Shown here piece after piece: positions 54,313 to 62,770 of a stretch of DNA of 64,000 bases. The position numbers and the translations under genes were made by a program. Source of the DNA: Nocardioides jensenii JCM 1364 = NBRC 14755 (lineage in GTDB: Bacteria; Actinomycetota; Actinomycetes; Propionibacteriales; Nocardioidaceae); assembly GCF_001552535.1 (NCBI RefSeq), contig NZ_BCRJ01000004.1, positions 146,216 through 210,215 of the forward strand. The letters run 5' to 3'. The notes under the pieces are model-generated. The model was not told the DNA's origin. It worked only from the letters and a program-made list of their open reading frames with translations, and did no database searches. Each line of letters starts with the position of its first letter. Position 1 is the stretch's first letter.

Positions 54313-57104
54313 CCGAAACTCCCCTGGCGGGTGGACGCCCGACCGCTGACCTGGCCATCGTCGAGACCCGCGTCTACCGTGGCGCGAACATCTGGTCCTA
54401 CGACCGCTCGATCCATCTGGTCGTCGACCTCGGTTCCCTGGAGCAGTTCCCGACCAACACGATCCCCGGTTTCACCGACAACATCCTCCAGATGCTGCCC
54501 GGCCTGCGTGAGCACTCCTGCTCCCGCGGCCGCCGCGGCGGCTTCGTCGAACGGCTCAACGAGGGCACCTGGCTGGGCCACGTCGCCGAGCACACCGCGC
54601 TCGCCCTGCAGCAGGTGGTCGGCCACGACATCCGCCGCGGCAAGACCCGGCAGGTCAAGGGCAGGCCCGGGCACTACAACGTGATCTTCGGCTATGTCGA
54701 CGAGCAGGTCGGCCTGGCCGCCGCACGCTTGGCCGTACGCCTGGTCAACCACCTCGTCGAGGCCGACCCGGAGTTCGACTGGGACAACGAGCTGGAGGCG
54801 TTCATCAAGCGCGCCGAACGCACCGCGTTCGGTCCGTCCACGCAGGCCATCGTCGACGAGGCCGTCTCGCGCGACATCCCGTGGCTGCGACTGAACCAGC
54901 ACTCGCTGGTCCAGCTCGGCCAGGGCGTGCACGCCAAGCGGATCCGGGCCACGATGACCTCGGAGACCAGCTCGATCGCGGTCGACATCGCCAGCGACAA
55001 GGACCTCACCACACGCTTGCTCGGTGCCGCCGGCCTGCCCGTCCCCAAGCAGGAGTCCGTGCGTACGGCGGACCAGGCGGTCACGGTCGCCAACCGCATC
55101 GGCTACCCCGTCGTCGTGAAGCCGCTCGACGGCAACCACGGCCGCGGCGTCTGCCTCGACCTCGAGAGCGAGGACGACGTCCGCGAGGCGTTCCCGATCG
55201 CCAAGGACCAGTCCCGGCGGGGCTGGGTGATCGTCGAGTCGATGGTCACCGGCAAGGACTACCGCTGCCTGATCATCGATGGCCGGCTGGTCGCCGTGGC
55301 CGAGCGCGTCCCGGCCGGTGTCACCGGCGACGGCACCAGCTCGATCGAGCACCTGGTCGAGATGGCCAACGCCGACCCGCGGCGCGGCGTCGGCCACGAG
55401 AAGGTGCTCACCCGCATCGCCGTCGACGACGCAGCCATCGAGCGAGTCCGCGACCAGGGCTATGAGATGAGCGACGTCCCCGAGGCCGGCGTCCAGGTGA
55501 AGCTGGCCCTGACCGGCAACATGTCCACCGGCGGCATCTCGATCGACCGCACCTTCGAGGCGCACCCCGAGAACGTCGAGATCGCCGAGGAGGCCGCACG
55601 CATGATCGGCCTCGACATCGCCGGCATCGACTTCATCTGCCCGGACATCACCGAGCCGGTCCGTGAGACCGGTGGCGCGATCTGCGAGGTCAACGCCGCT
55701 CCCGGCTTCCGCATGCACACCCATCCGACCATCGGCGAGCCGCAGTTCATCGCCAAGCCCGTGGTCGACATGCTCTTCCCGCCCGGGGCGCCGTCACGGA
55801 TCCCGATCGTGGCGGTGACCGGCACCAACGGCAAGACCACCACCTCGCGGATGATCTCCCACATCTTCAAGGGCATGGGCCGCAAGGTCGGCATGACCTC
55901 GACCGACGGTGTGGTGATCGACGAGCGGCTGCTGATCCGGGCCGACGCGTCCGGACCCCGGTCGGCGCGCATGGTGCTGCAGAACCCGCGGGTCGACTTC
56001 GCGGTCTTCGAGGTCGCGCGTGGCGGCATCCTGCGCGAGGGGCTCGGCTACGAGCGCAACGACGTCGCGGTCGTGCTCAACGTGCAGCCCGATCACCTGG
56101 GCCTGCGCGGCATCGACACCGTCGAGCAGCTGGCCGACGTGAAGGCGGTCGTGGTCGAGGCGGTGCCGCGCGACGGGCACGCCGTGCTGAACGCCGACGA
56201 TCCGCTGGTGCGCAACATGCGCCGTCGCTGCTCGGGTCAGATCGTCTGGTTCTCCATGGAGGAACCGGGCACCGAGGCCCGCGAGATGATCGACGCGCAC
56301 TGCCGTCGGGGTGGCAAGGCGCTGATCCTGGCGCCCTCCGACCGCGGCGAGATGATTCTGGTCAAGCACGGGCGACGCGAGATGCAGTTGGCCTGGACCC
56401 ACCTGCTCCCGTCCACGTTCGGCGGCCGGGCCCGGATGAACGTGCAGAACGCGATGGCCGCCGCGGCGGCCGCGTTCGCCGCTGGTGCTCCGTTGCACGA
56501 CATCCGCCAAGGCATGCGCACGTTCTCGACGAACTACTACCAGTCTCCCGGCCGCCTCAACGAGGTCGAGGTCAACGGCGTCAACGTCATCGTCGACTAC
56601 TGCCACAACGCTCCTGGCATGCGCATGCTCGGCGACTTCGTCGACCGGGTCGGTGAGTCGCTCGAGTCCGCGCACGAGCTGGCCCGCCCCTCGCGCATCG
56701 GCGTCATCGCCACCGCGGGCGACCGGCGCGACGAAGACATGCGCGAGCTCGGCGAGATCGCCGCGCGCCACTTCGACGTGGTCGTCGTGCGCGAGGACGT
56801 CGCGCTGCGGGGTCGTGAACGCGGCGAGGTCGCCGGCTTCGTGGCCGAGGGCGTACGCCGCGAGATGGAGGTCGGCGCCCGCTGCAAGCAGGTCGAGGTG
56901 ATCCTCGACGAGACCGACGCGATCCGGCACGCCATGAGCCGGGCCAACCGAGGCGACCTGGTCATCCTCTGTGTCGACAAGCACCCACAGGTGATGGCCG
57001 AGCTGGAGACCTGGTCCAACCAGGCCCAGGCCGGGTCGGGTGCGACGGACGACTCCCCCGCCGCCGATCCCGACATCACCTCCGGGTCGACCGAGCGGAT
57101 CTGA
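54309..57104 (+). CDS. cphA: Cyanophycin synthetase
   Basis: ATP-dependent ligase of 931 residues that builds the Asp backbone and attaches Arg side chains. An N-terminal domain (about 1-160) contains VYRGANIWSYDRSIHLVVDL. The ATP-grasp domain (about 220-480) shows YPVVVKPLDGNHGRGV, GDGTSSIEHLVEMAN and CEVNAAPGFRMHTHP. The C-terminal Mur-ligase domain has VTGTNGKTTTSRMISHI near residue 500, ARGGILREGLGYERND and VDYCHNAPGM. All three domains appear complete. It follows cphB by overlap and precedes a small cupin gene. Confidence 0.96.
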   Translation: MTETPLAGGRPTADLAIVETRVYRGANIWSYDRSIHLVVDLGSLEQFPTNTIPGFTDNILQMLPGLREHSCSRGRRGGFVERLNEGTWLGHVAEHTALALQQVVGHDIRRGKTRQVKGRPGHYNVIFGYVDEQVGLAAARLAVRLVNHLVEADPEFDWDNELEAFIKRAERTAFGPSTQAIVDEAVSRDIPWLRLNQHSLVQLGQGVHAKRIRATMTSETSSIAVDIASDKDLTTRLLGAAGLPVPKQESVRTADQAVTVANRIGYPVVVKPLDGNHGRGVCLDLESEDDVREAFPIAKDQSRRGWVIVESMVTGKDYRCLIIDGRLVAVAERVPAGVTGDGTSSIEHLVEMANADPRRGVGHEKVLTRIAVDDAAIERVRDQGYEMSDVPEAGVQVKLALTGNMSTGGISIDRTFEAHPENVEIAEEAARMIGLDIAGIDFICPDITEPVRETGGAICEVNAAPGFRMHTHPTIGEPQFIAKPVVDMLFPPGAPSRIPIVAVTGTNGKTTTSRMISHIFKGMGRKVGMTSTDGVVIDERLLIRADASGPRSARMVLQNPRVDFAVFEVARGGILREGLGYERNDVAVVLNVQPDHLGLRGIDTVEQLADVKAVVVEAVPRDGHAVLNADDPLVRNMRRRCSGQIVWFSMEEPGTEAREMIDAHCRRGGKALILAPSDRGEMILVKHGRREMQLAWTHLLPSTFGGRARMNVQNAMAAAAAAFAAGAPLHDIRQGMRTFSTNYYQSPGRLNEVEVNGVNVIVDYCHNAPGMRMLGDFVDRVGESLESAHELARPSRIGVIATAGDRRDEDMRELGEIAARHFDVVVVREDVALRGRERGEVAGFVAEGVRREMEVGARCKQVEVILDETDAIRHAMSRANRGDLVILCVDKHPQVMAELETWSNQAQAGSGATDDSPAADPDITSGSTERI

Positions 57105-57111
57105 CCGACAC

Positions 57112-57471
57112 GTGCGCATCCTCAGCCTGGGCCAGGTCCCGCGGCGCCCCATCGAGTCGCACGGCAGTGTCGGCTTCTCGGTGGGCGCCCTCGGCATCAC
57201 CGCCGACGCCCACCTGGTCGTCGTACGCCTCGCCGCAGGTGGGGTGATCGGCCGGCATCCCGCTGGCGGCCGCCAGATCCTGGTCGTGATCGAGGGCGAC
57301 GCGACGGTGAGCGGCAGCGATCAGGTCGAGCAGGAGATCGGGCCCGGCCAGGCAGCGGTCTGGGAGGCGGGCGAGCTCCACGGGACGAGGTCTCGGGCCG
57401 GCCTGGTCGGCTTCATCGTCGAGGGCGACGTCGACCTCGACACCCGACCGGGCGCCGTCGACGCCCCCTGA
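57112..57471 (+). CDS. Cupin-fold protein in the cyanophycin locus
   Basis: Small protein of 119 residues with a single cupin barrel: GGVIGRHPAGGRQILVVIEG (motif 1) and GPGQAAVWEAGELHGTRS (motif 2, with EGELH-like ending). Only some of the usual metal-binding histidines are present, so metal binding is uncertain. The GTG start is 7 bp after the cphA stop, so the gene is probably part of the cphB-cphA operon. Its role may be sensing or binding of arginine or aspartate, but this is a guess. Confidence 0.78.
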   Translation: MRILSLGQVPRRPIESHGSVGFSVGALGITADAHLVVVRLAAGGVIGRHPAGGRQILVVIEGDATVSGSDQVEQEIGPGQAAVWEAGELHGTRSRAGLVGFIVEGDVDLDTRPGAVDAP

Positions 57472-57491
57472 CCCGCGCCGGCGGCCAGGGC

Positions 57492-59177
57492 TCAGGCCTC
57501 GGCGGCGCGGACCTTGGCGGCCAGGGTCTCCGCGGAGTCGGCGGTGCCGCCCTTCTCGGCGATCCAGTCGTAGCAGGCCTGCCGCTCGGCGTGGCACATG
57601 ATGCCGACCACGTCGCCGGGCTGGGCCTGAGCGACCAGCGCCTCCAGCCCCGACACCTCCGTGGGCCAGGACACGATGTGGGTGGCGCCGACCCGCTCGG
57701 CACCGGCCCGCATCAACTCGTCGAGCTCCTCCATGGTGCGCCCGCGGAAGTACTTCTCCTTGTGGCAGATCGCGAGCACGTCGGCGTCACGGCCGGCGAT
57801 CTCGCCGAGCTTCTCGATCAGGTCGTCCTGGCGGTCACCCACCACGCCGAGACCGAGGAGCAGGCGTGCCCCGGGGCGGCGTACGCCGTTCATGATCTCG
57901 ATCAGCGCTTCCAGGCCGGCCTCGTTGTGGGCGAGGTCCATCACCACCGAGATCTCGCCGACGGAGAAGAAGTTCATCCGCCCGGGGTTGTGCTCCGCGT
58001 CGGGGCGGAAGGTGCGCAGCCCCTCGACGACGGTCTCGCGGGGCAGCCCGATCGCCAGCGCCGCGGAGGCCGCGGCCAGGGTGTTCTCGACGTTGAACCG
58101 CGACAGTCCGGCCAGCGTCATCGGGACGTCGACCAGCTCGACGAGCGGGTCGGCGTCCTTGCCCGGCTCGATCACCGCCACCCACCCGTCGATGACCGTG
58201 GTGGCTCTGCCTCCGGCGTTGAGCGCCTCCCGGATCGCCGGCGAGTCGGGGTCACGGGAGAACACCCACGGCTTGGCCTTGATCACCTGACGCATCGCCA
58301 GCACCCGGGGATCGTCGCCGTTGAGCACCGCCCAGCCGTCGGGGCGGGTGATCTGCGGGACCACCGACTTCACCTCCGCGAGCTGGTCGACGGTGTCGAT
58401 GCCCTGCAGCCCGAGGTGGTCGGCGGTCACGTTGGTCACCACTGAGACGTCGTTGCGGGTCAGGCCGATGCCCTTGAGGAGGATGCCTCCGCGCGCGGTC
58501 TCGGTGACCGCCAGCTCGACCTGTTCGTGGGCCAGCACCCGGCCGGCACCCGAAGGCCCTGAGTAGTCGCCGGGTTCGACGAGCTCACCGTCGATGTAGA
58601 TGCCGTCGGTGTTCGACCAGCCGACCAGCAGTCCCCGGGTGCGGGCGATGTGCGCGATCATCCGGGAGGTCGTGGTCTTGCCGTTGGTGCCGGTGACCGC
58701 GACCACGGGGATCTTCGGGCGGATGGTGGTGGGTGCCGGACCCGGCTCCACCGAGGAGAGCCGCTCGGCGACCTCGCTGATCAGCGACTCGATGTCGGCC
58801 GACGGCAGACCGTCCAGGACCTCGGCGACTGAGCGGCCCAGGGCCTCCGCACGGGTGCGGTGCCGCCAGGGGAAGGCCACCACGAGCTGGTGCGGGTCGC
58901 TCGTCGTACGCACCCGCACCGCGAGCCGCGCCGTGCCTGCCTCACTGGCCACGGACCGGACCAGCCGGGCCACCGCGCGGGCCGCGAACCGCTGCCGGAA
59001 ACCGGATCCGGCGGCTCCCGGGCGGGCGTTCTTCAGCCCGATCCTGCGGGAGAGACGCGCCGCCCGGTCGTCGGGAGCATCGGCCAGTGCCGCGATGTCG
59101 AGGGTCAGCTTGACCGCGGCCCGGGGGAAGTAGAGGTTGGGCCCTTCCAGGATGCGGAGCTCGATGAGTGAGGTCAC
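57492..59177 (-). CDS. CphA-like Mur ligase family protein lacking the ATP-grasp domain
   Basis: Protein of 561 residues. The N-terminal part (about 1-150) starts LRILEGPNLYFPRAAVKLTLDI, which resembles the start of CphA. The ATP-grasp domain is missing and a complete Mur-ligase module follows from about 155: VTGTNGKTTTSRMIAHI, TARGGILLKGIGLTRND, DHLGLQGIDTVDQLAEVK and DLAHNEAGLEALIEIM. These match CphA motifs closely. It converges on the cphB-cphA-cupin operon. It could ligate an amino acid to cyanophycin or a related peptide; its substrate is unknown. Confidence 0.85.
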   Translation of the reverse strand: MTSLIELRILEGPNLYFPRAAVKLTLDIAALADAPDDRAARLSRRIGLKNARPGAAGSGFRQRFAARAVARLVRSVASEAGTARLAVRVRTTSDPHQLVVAFPWRHRTRAEALGRSVAEVLDGLPSADIESLISEVAERLSSVEPGPAPTTIRPKIPVVAVTGTNGKTTTSRMIAHIARTRGLLVGWSNTDGIYIDGELVEPGDYSGPSGAGRVLAHEQVELAVTETARGGILLKGIGLTRNDVSVVTNVTADHLGLQGIDTVDQLAEVKSVVPQITRPDGWAVLNGDDPRVLAMRQVIKAKPWVFSRDPDSPAIREALNAGGRATTVIDGWVAVIEPGKDADPLVELVDVPMTLAGLSRFNVENTLAAASAALAIGLPRETVVEGLRTFRPDAEHNPGRMNFFSVGEISVVMDLAHNEAGLEALIEIMNGVRRPGARLLLGLGVVGDRQDDLIEKLGEIAGRDADVLAICHKEKYFRGRTMEELDELMRAGAERVGATHIVSWPTEVSGLEALVAQAQPGDVVGIMCHAERQACYDWIAEKGGTADSAETLAAKVRAAEA

Positions 59178-59195
59178 CCCGGAGACGTTACAGAG

Positions 59196-59966
59196 TCACG
59201 CACCCATGGCGTGGAAGCCCCCGTCGACGTGCACGATCTCGCCGGTGGTGGCCGGGAAGAAGTCCGAGAGCAGGGCGCACACGGCGCGGGCCGTGGGGTC
59301 CTGGTCGGTGTTGTCCCAGCCCAGCGGTGCCCGGGTTCCCCACATCTCCTCGAGGTCCCCGAACCCGGGGATGGCCTTGGCAGCCAGCGTGCGCAGCGGG
59401 CCGGCGGAGACCAGGTTGCACCGGATGCCGTCGGCGCCGAGGTCGCGAGCCAGATAGCGCGAGGTGGACTCCAGCGAGGCCTTGGCCACGCCCATCCAGT
59501 CGTACGCCGGCCAGGCGACGGTCGCGTCGAAGGTCATGCCGACCACGGAGCTCCCGCTGCCCATCAACGGCTTGGCGGCCATCGCGAGCGACTTCAGCGA
59601 GTACGCCGAGACCTGCACCGCCTGGGCGACGTCGTTCCAGGGTCCGTCGAGGAACTTGCCCCCGAGCAGGGTCTCGGGGTTGCCGTAGGCGATGGAGTGC
59701 ACCACGCCGTCAAGTCCGTCGACGTGCTCCGTGACGAGCTCGGGCAGGCGGGCCAGGTGCTCCTCGTCGGTGACGTCGAGCTCGAGCACCGGCGGCTCGA
59801 CCGGCAGTCTCTTGGCGATGCGCTTGGTGATGCCCAGTGCCCGGCCGAAGTTGGAGATCAGGACGGTGGCGCCCTGTTCCTGGGCGACCTTGGCCACCGC
59901 GAATCCGATCGAGCTGTCCATCGTCACGCCGGCGACCAGGATCCGCTTGCCGTCGAGAATGCCCAT
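59196..59966 (-). CDS. fabI: Enoyl-[acyl-carrier-protein] reductase
   Basis: NADH-dependent reductase of 256 residues for the last step of each fatty-acid elongation cycle, homologous to mycobacterial InhA. It has the FabI-type nucleotide loop VAGVTMDSSIGFAVAK, VHSIAYGNPE, and the Tyr/Lys pair in YDWMGVAKASLE (Y-x6-K spacing). The ATG at 59966 is chosen for the AAGGAG site 8 nt upstream. It follows fabG by 46 bp in the same direction, as in the mabA-inhA operon. It is the class of enzyme inhibited by isoniazid-NAD and triclosan in relatives. Confidence 0.95.
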   Translation of the reverse strand: MGILDGKRILVAGVTMDSSIGFAVAKVAQEQGATVLISNFGRALGITKRIAKRLPVEPPVLELDVTDEEHLARLPELVTEHVDGLDGVVHSIAYGNPETLLGGKFLDGPWNDVAQAVQVSAYSLKSLAMAAKPLMGSGSSVVGMTFDATVAWPAYDWMGVAKASLESTSRYLARDLGADGIRCNLVSAGPLRTLAAKAIPGFGDLEEMWGTRAPLGWDNTDQDPTARAVCALLSDFFPATTGEIVHVDGGFHAMGA

Positions 59967-60012
59967 GCGTCTCACTCCTTGTGTCATGCGAACTGGGGTC
60001 GGGGAAGGTGGG

Positions 60013-60717
60013 TCAGTGGCCCATGCCGAGGCCGCCGTCGACCGGGATGACGGCCCCGGTCACATAGGCACCGCCGTCTCCGGCCAACCAGGTGACCGCG
60101 CCGGCCACGTCCTCGACCGCGGCGAACCGGCCGAGCGGGATCTGGGCCTGGTAGGCGGCCTTCTGCTCGTCGGGCAGGACGTCGGTCATCTCCGTCGTGA
60201 CGAAGCCCGGCGCCACCACGTTGGCCGTGATGGAGCGCGAGCCCAGCTCACGAGCCAGCGACCGGGCCATGCCGACCAGGCCGGACTTGGACGCCGCGTA
60301 GTTGACCTGACCCGGCGAACCGAGCAGGCCGACCACGGAGGAGATGAAGATGATCCGGCCACGGCGCAGCCTGAGCATGCCCTTGGCGGCGCGCTTGGCG
60401 ACCCGGAACGAGCCGGTGAGGTTGGTGGCGATCACCGAGTCCCAGTCGTCGTCGCTCATCCGCAGCACCAGGGTGTCCTTGGTGATGCCGGCATTGGCGA
60501 CCAGCACCTCGACGGGCCCGTGGGCCTCCTCGATCTGCTTGAACGCCGCGTCGACGGCGGCCGGGTCGGTGATGTCACAGCGCACGTCGAGAGCTCCCTC
60601 GGGGGCACCGCCGTTGCGCGTGGTCACGGCGACCTGGTCGCCCTGGTCGATGAACGCCTGGGCGATGGCGCGACCGATGCCGCGGTTGCCGCCGGTGACG
60701 AGTACGGATCTGCTCAC
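60013..60717 (-). CDS. fabG: 3-oxoacyl-[acyl-carrier-protein] reductase
   Basis: SDR-family reductase of 234 residues reducing beta-ketoacyl-ACP with NADPH. The N-terminal nucleotide motif is TGGNRGIGRAIA, then VANAGITKD and the catalytic Ser/Tyr/Lys in SSVVGLLGSPGQVNYAASKSG. PGFVTTEMT is typical of FabG. It is the first gene of the two-gene fatty-acid operon with fabI. A possible -10 TAATCA-like stretch lies just upstream on the minus strand, but I did not fix the promoter. Confidence 0.95.
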   Translation of the reverse strand: MSRSVLVTGGNRGIGRAIAQAFIDQGDQVAVTTRNGGAPEGALDVRCDITDPAAVDAAFKQIEEAHGPVEVLVANAGITKDTLVLRMSDDDWDSVIATNLTGSFRVAKRAAKGMLRLRRGRIIFISSVVGLLGSPGQVNYAASKSGLVGMARSLARELGSRSITANVVAPGFVTTEMTDVLPDEQKAAYQAQIPLGRFAAVEDVAGAVTWLAGDGGAYVTGAVIPVDGGLGMGH

Positions 60718-60775
60718 GCCACTCGACGCTAGTGATTACCGTGGGGTACGCCTAAACGGACGCGCGTGGTCCTGG

Positions 60776-60988
60776 TCACTCGTCCTCGAGGCGGAAACCG
60801 ATCTTGAGACCGACCTGGAAGTGCTCGACCTGGCCGTCCTTGGCCTGGCCGCGGACCTGGGTCATCTCGAACCAGTCGATGTGACGCAGCGTCGTGGAGG
60901 CACGCTCGATGCCGTTGCGGATGGCCTGGTCGATGCCGTCGGGGGACGTGCCGACGATCTCGGTGACTCGGTAGGTGCGGTTCGACAT
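60776..60988 (-). CDS. Dodecin flavin-binding protein
   Basis: Small protein of 70 residues forming a dodecamer that stores FMN, riboflavin or related flavins. It matches the dodecin pattern throughout: RTYRVTEIVGTSPDGIDQAI, RASTTLRHIDWFEMTQVRG (with the flavin-stacking tryptophan) and HFQVGLKIGFRLED. The ATG at 60988 is the conserved start; an upstream in-frame ATG would add 43 unlike residues. It diverges from the gene at 61053. Confidence 0.95.
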   Translation of the reverse strand: MSNRTYRVTEIVGTSPDGIDQAIRNGIERASTTLRHIDWFEMTQVRGQAKDGQVEHFQVGLKIGFRLEDE

Positions 60989-61052
60989 GGGTGCCTCCAG
61001 ATGGGGTGAAAGTGCGGACAACTCCTGGAGCCTACCGACGTACGATGGAGGC

Positions 61053-61379
61053 ATGCCACGCAGAGAGCCGGAAGCCGTGCGGATCACCACCGCAGCGCCG
61101 GCCCGAGCCGAGGACATCGCCGCTCGGCAGAAGCGCTACCTGATCTCGATGGGGATCCGCACCGCCTGCTTCATCGGCGCCGTCGCGGTCGGGCCCGGCT
61201 GGTTGCGTTGGGTGCTGATCGCGGGTGCCGTGTTCCTGCCGTACGTCGCGGTGGTCTTCGCCAACGGCGAGCAGACGCCGAAGGAGGACATGGACCTGCG
61301 ACCCACGGACTGGTTCGGCCGGGAGCTGTCCGGAGGCTCCTCGGAGCGTCGTCCGACGCCACACGACGGCGACACGTGA
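61053..61379 (+). CDS. DUF3099-like small membrane protein
   Basis: Protein of 108 residues. The sequence VRITTAAPARAEDIAARQKRYLISMGIRTACF is the start typical of the actinobacterial DUF3099 family. Two helices lie at about 33-50 and 52-70, followed by a hydrophilic tail with TPKEDMDLRP. TACGAT at about 61041 and a GGAGG close to the ATG are both present. The function of the family is unknown. Confidence 0.85.
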   Translation: MPRREPEAVRITTAAPARAEDIAARQKRYLISMGIRTACFIGAVAVGPGWLRWVLIAGAVFLPYVAVVFANGEQTPKEDMDLRPTDWFGRELSGGSSERRPTPHDGDT

Positions 61380-61422
61380 GCGCGGATTGGAAACCACGCG
61401 GGGTCGTGCAATCATCAACCAG

Positions 61423-61460
61423 CGATGCCGGACGACCTCCCCCGTGGCCGTCCGGCATCG
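61423..61460 (+). terminator. Terminator after the DUF3099-like gene
   Basis: Perfect 12-bp stem CGATGCCGGACG paired with CGTCCGGCATCG, 14-nt loop, followed by TCTGT. It separates this gene from the small protein gene at 61485. Confidence 0.75.
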
Positions 61461-61484
61461 TCTGTGACGGGACTGGGTGATCAC

Positions 61485-61682
61485 ATGGACGACGAGCTGC
61501 GCTGCTCCGCGAAGGGGTGTCAGGCCCCGGCGCAGTGGGCCCTGCTCTGGAACAACCCGAAGCTGCACACCCCCGACCGCCGCAAGACCTGGCTGGCCTG
61601 TGAGGAGCACAAGCAGTCGCTCAGCGACTTCCTGGGCGCCCGCGGCTTCCTCAAGGACGTCGAGCCGGTCACACAGGACTGA
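61485..61682 (+). CDS. Small protein with a possible zinc site
   Basis: Protein of 65 residues, starting MDDELRCSAKGCQAPAQW. A C-x4-C pair near the N-terminus and a C-x2-H pair (ACEEHK) in the middle could bind one zinc ion. The rest is soluble and ends in FLKDVEPVTQD. The ATG at 61485 directly precedes the conserved-looking part; an ATG at 61425 would start inside the terminator stem and is less likely. I do not know a function. Similar short proteins occur widely in actinobacteria. Confidence 0.75.
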   Translation: MDDELRCSAKGCQAPAQWALLWNNPKLHTPDRRKTWLACEEHKQSLSDFLGARGFLKDVEPVTQD

Positions 61683-61709
61683 GCCCGGGCGGAGCCGCCT
61701 CGCGACGCC

Positions 61710-62702
61710 TCAGCCGCCGATCGCTGACATCGGCCTGGTCGGCTGGAGGAACGACGGGTCGTTGATGCCGTGGCCGGGAAGCTTGCCCGCGACCGCGCTC
61801 ACCCAGCGTTGGGCGAGCTCGAGATCGGAGGCCCCGGCGCGCAACGCCGTACGGAGATCGGACTCCTCACGCGCGAACAGGCAGTTGCGCACCTGGCCGT
61901 CGGCGGTCAGCCGCACCCGGTCGCAGTCGCCGCAGAACGGGCGCGTGACCGACGCGATGACCCCGACCGTGGCCGGTCCCCCGTCGACGGTGAACAGCTC
62001 GGCCGGGGCGCTCCCCCGGGGCTCCTGCGCCGGCGTGAGGGCGAACTCCGCCTCGAGAGCGGCCAGGATCTCGTCGGCGGTGATCATCGTGTCGCGACGC
62101 CATCCGTGCTGGGCGTCGAGTGGCATCTGCTCGATGAACCGCAGGTGGTAGTCGTGCTCGATGGCCCAACGCAGCAGCTCGGGGGCCTGGTCGTCGTTGA
62201 CGCCGCGCAACAGCACGGCGTTGATCTTGACCGGGCCGAGGCCCGCCTCGTGTGCTGCGGCTAGACCGGCGACGACGTCCTGCATGCGGTCTCGGCGGGT
62301 GATCTCGGCGAACGTCTCGGCGCGGATCGTGTCGAGGCTGACGTTGACCCGGTCGAGTCCCGCCTCGGCCAGGGCCTTGGCGTTGCGGGCCAGCCCGAGG
62401 GCATTGGTGGTCACCGAGATCTCTGGCCGCGGGTCGAGGGCAGCGGTACGCCGCACGATGTCGACCAGGCCGCGGCGCACCAACGGCTCACCACCGGTGA
62501 ACCTCACCTCGTTCACCCCGAGCATGCCGGTGGCGATGGAGATCAACCGCACCAGCTCGTCATCAGTGAGCACCGAGTCGTCGGGCAGCCACTCCAGCCC
62601 TTCGGCGGGCATACAGTAGGAGCACCGCAGGTTGCACCTGTCGGTGAGCGAGACCCGCAGGTCGGTGGCCGCGCGGCCGAATGCGTCGCTCAAGGTCTGC
62701 AT
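61710..62702 (-). CDS. moaA: GTP 3',8-cyclase (molybdenum cofactor biosynthesis)
   Basis: Radical SAM enzyme of 330 residues for the first step of molybdopterin synthesis. The N-terminal cluster motif is CNLRCSYCMP, GGEPLVRRG binds SAM, and the C-terminal cluster cysteines are in RPFCGDCDRVRLTADGQVRNC. It ends in GG, as needed for activity together with MoaC. The ATG at 62702 is chosen because TAGGAT (minus strand, 62709-62714) lies 6 nt upstream; a GTG one codon earlier is the alternative. No other moa gene is in the window. Confidence 0.96.
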   Translation of the reverse strand: MQTLSDAFGRAATDLRVSLTDRCNLRCSYCMPAEGLEWLPDDSVLTDDELVRLISIATGMLGVNEVRFTGGEPLVRRGLVDIVRRTAALDPRPEISVTTNALGLARNAKALAEAGLDRVNVSLDTIRAETFAEITRRDRMQDVVAGLAAAHEAGLGPVKINAVLLRGVNDDQAPELLRWAIEHDYHLRFIEQMPLDAQHGWRRDTMITADEILAALEAEFALTPAQEPRGSAPAELFTVDGGPATVGVIASVTRPFCGDCDRVRLTADGQVRNCLFAREESDLRTALRAGASDLELAQRWVSAVAGKLPGHGINDPSFLQPTRPMSAIGG

Positions 62703-62770
62703 CACACCATCCTAGTGCGGTGGGCAACCCGATCCGATTCGCGGCCGGGCGCCGGGATAACCTCGATGGC

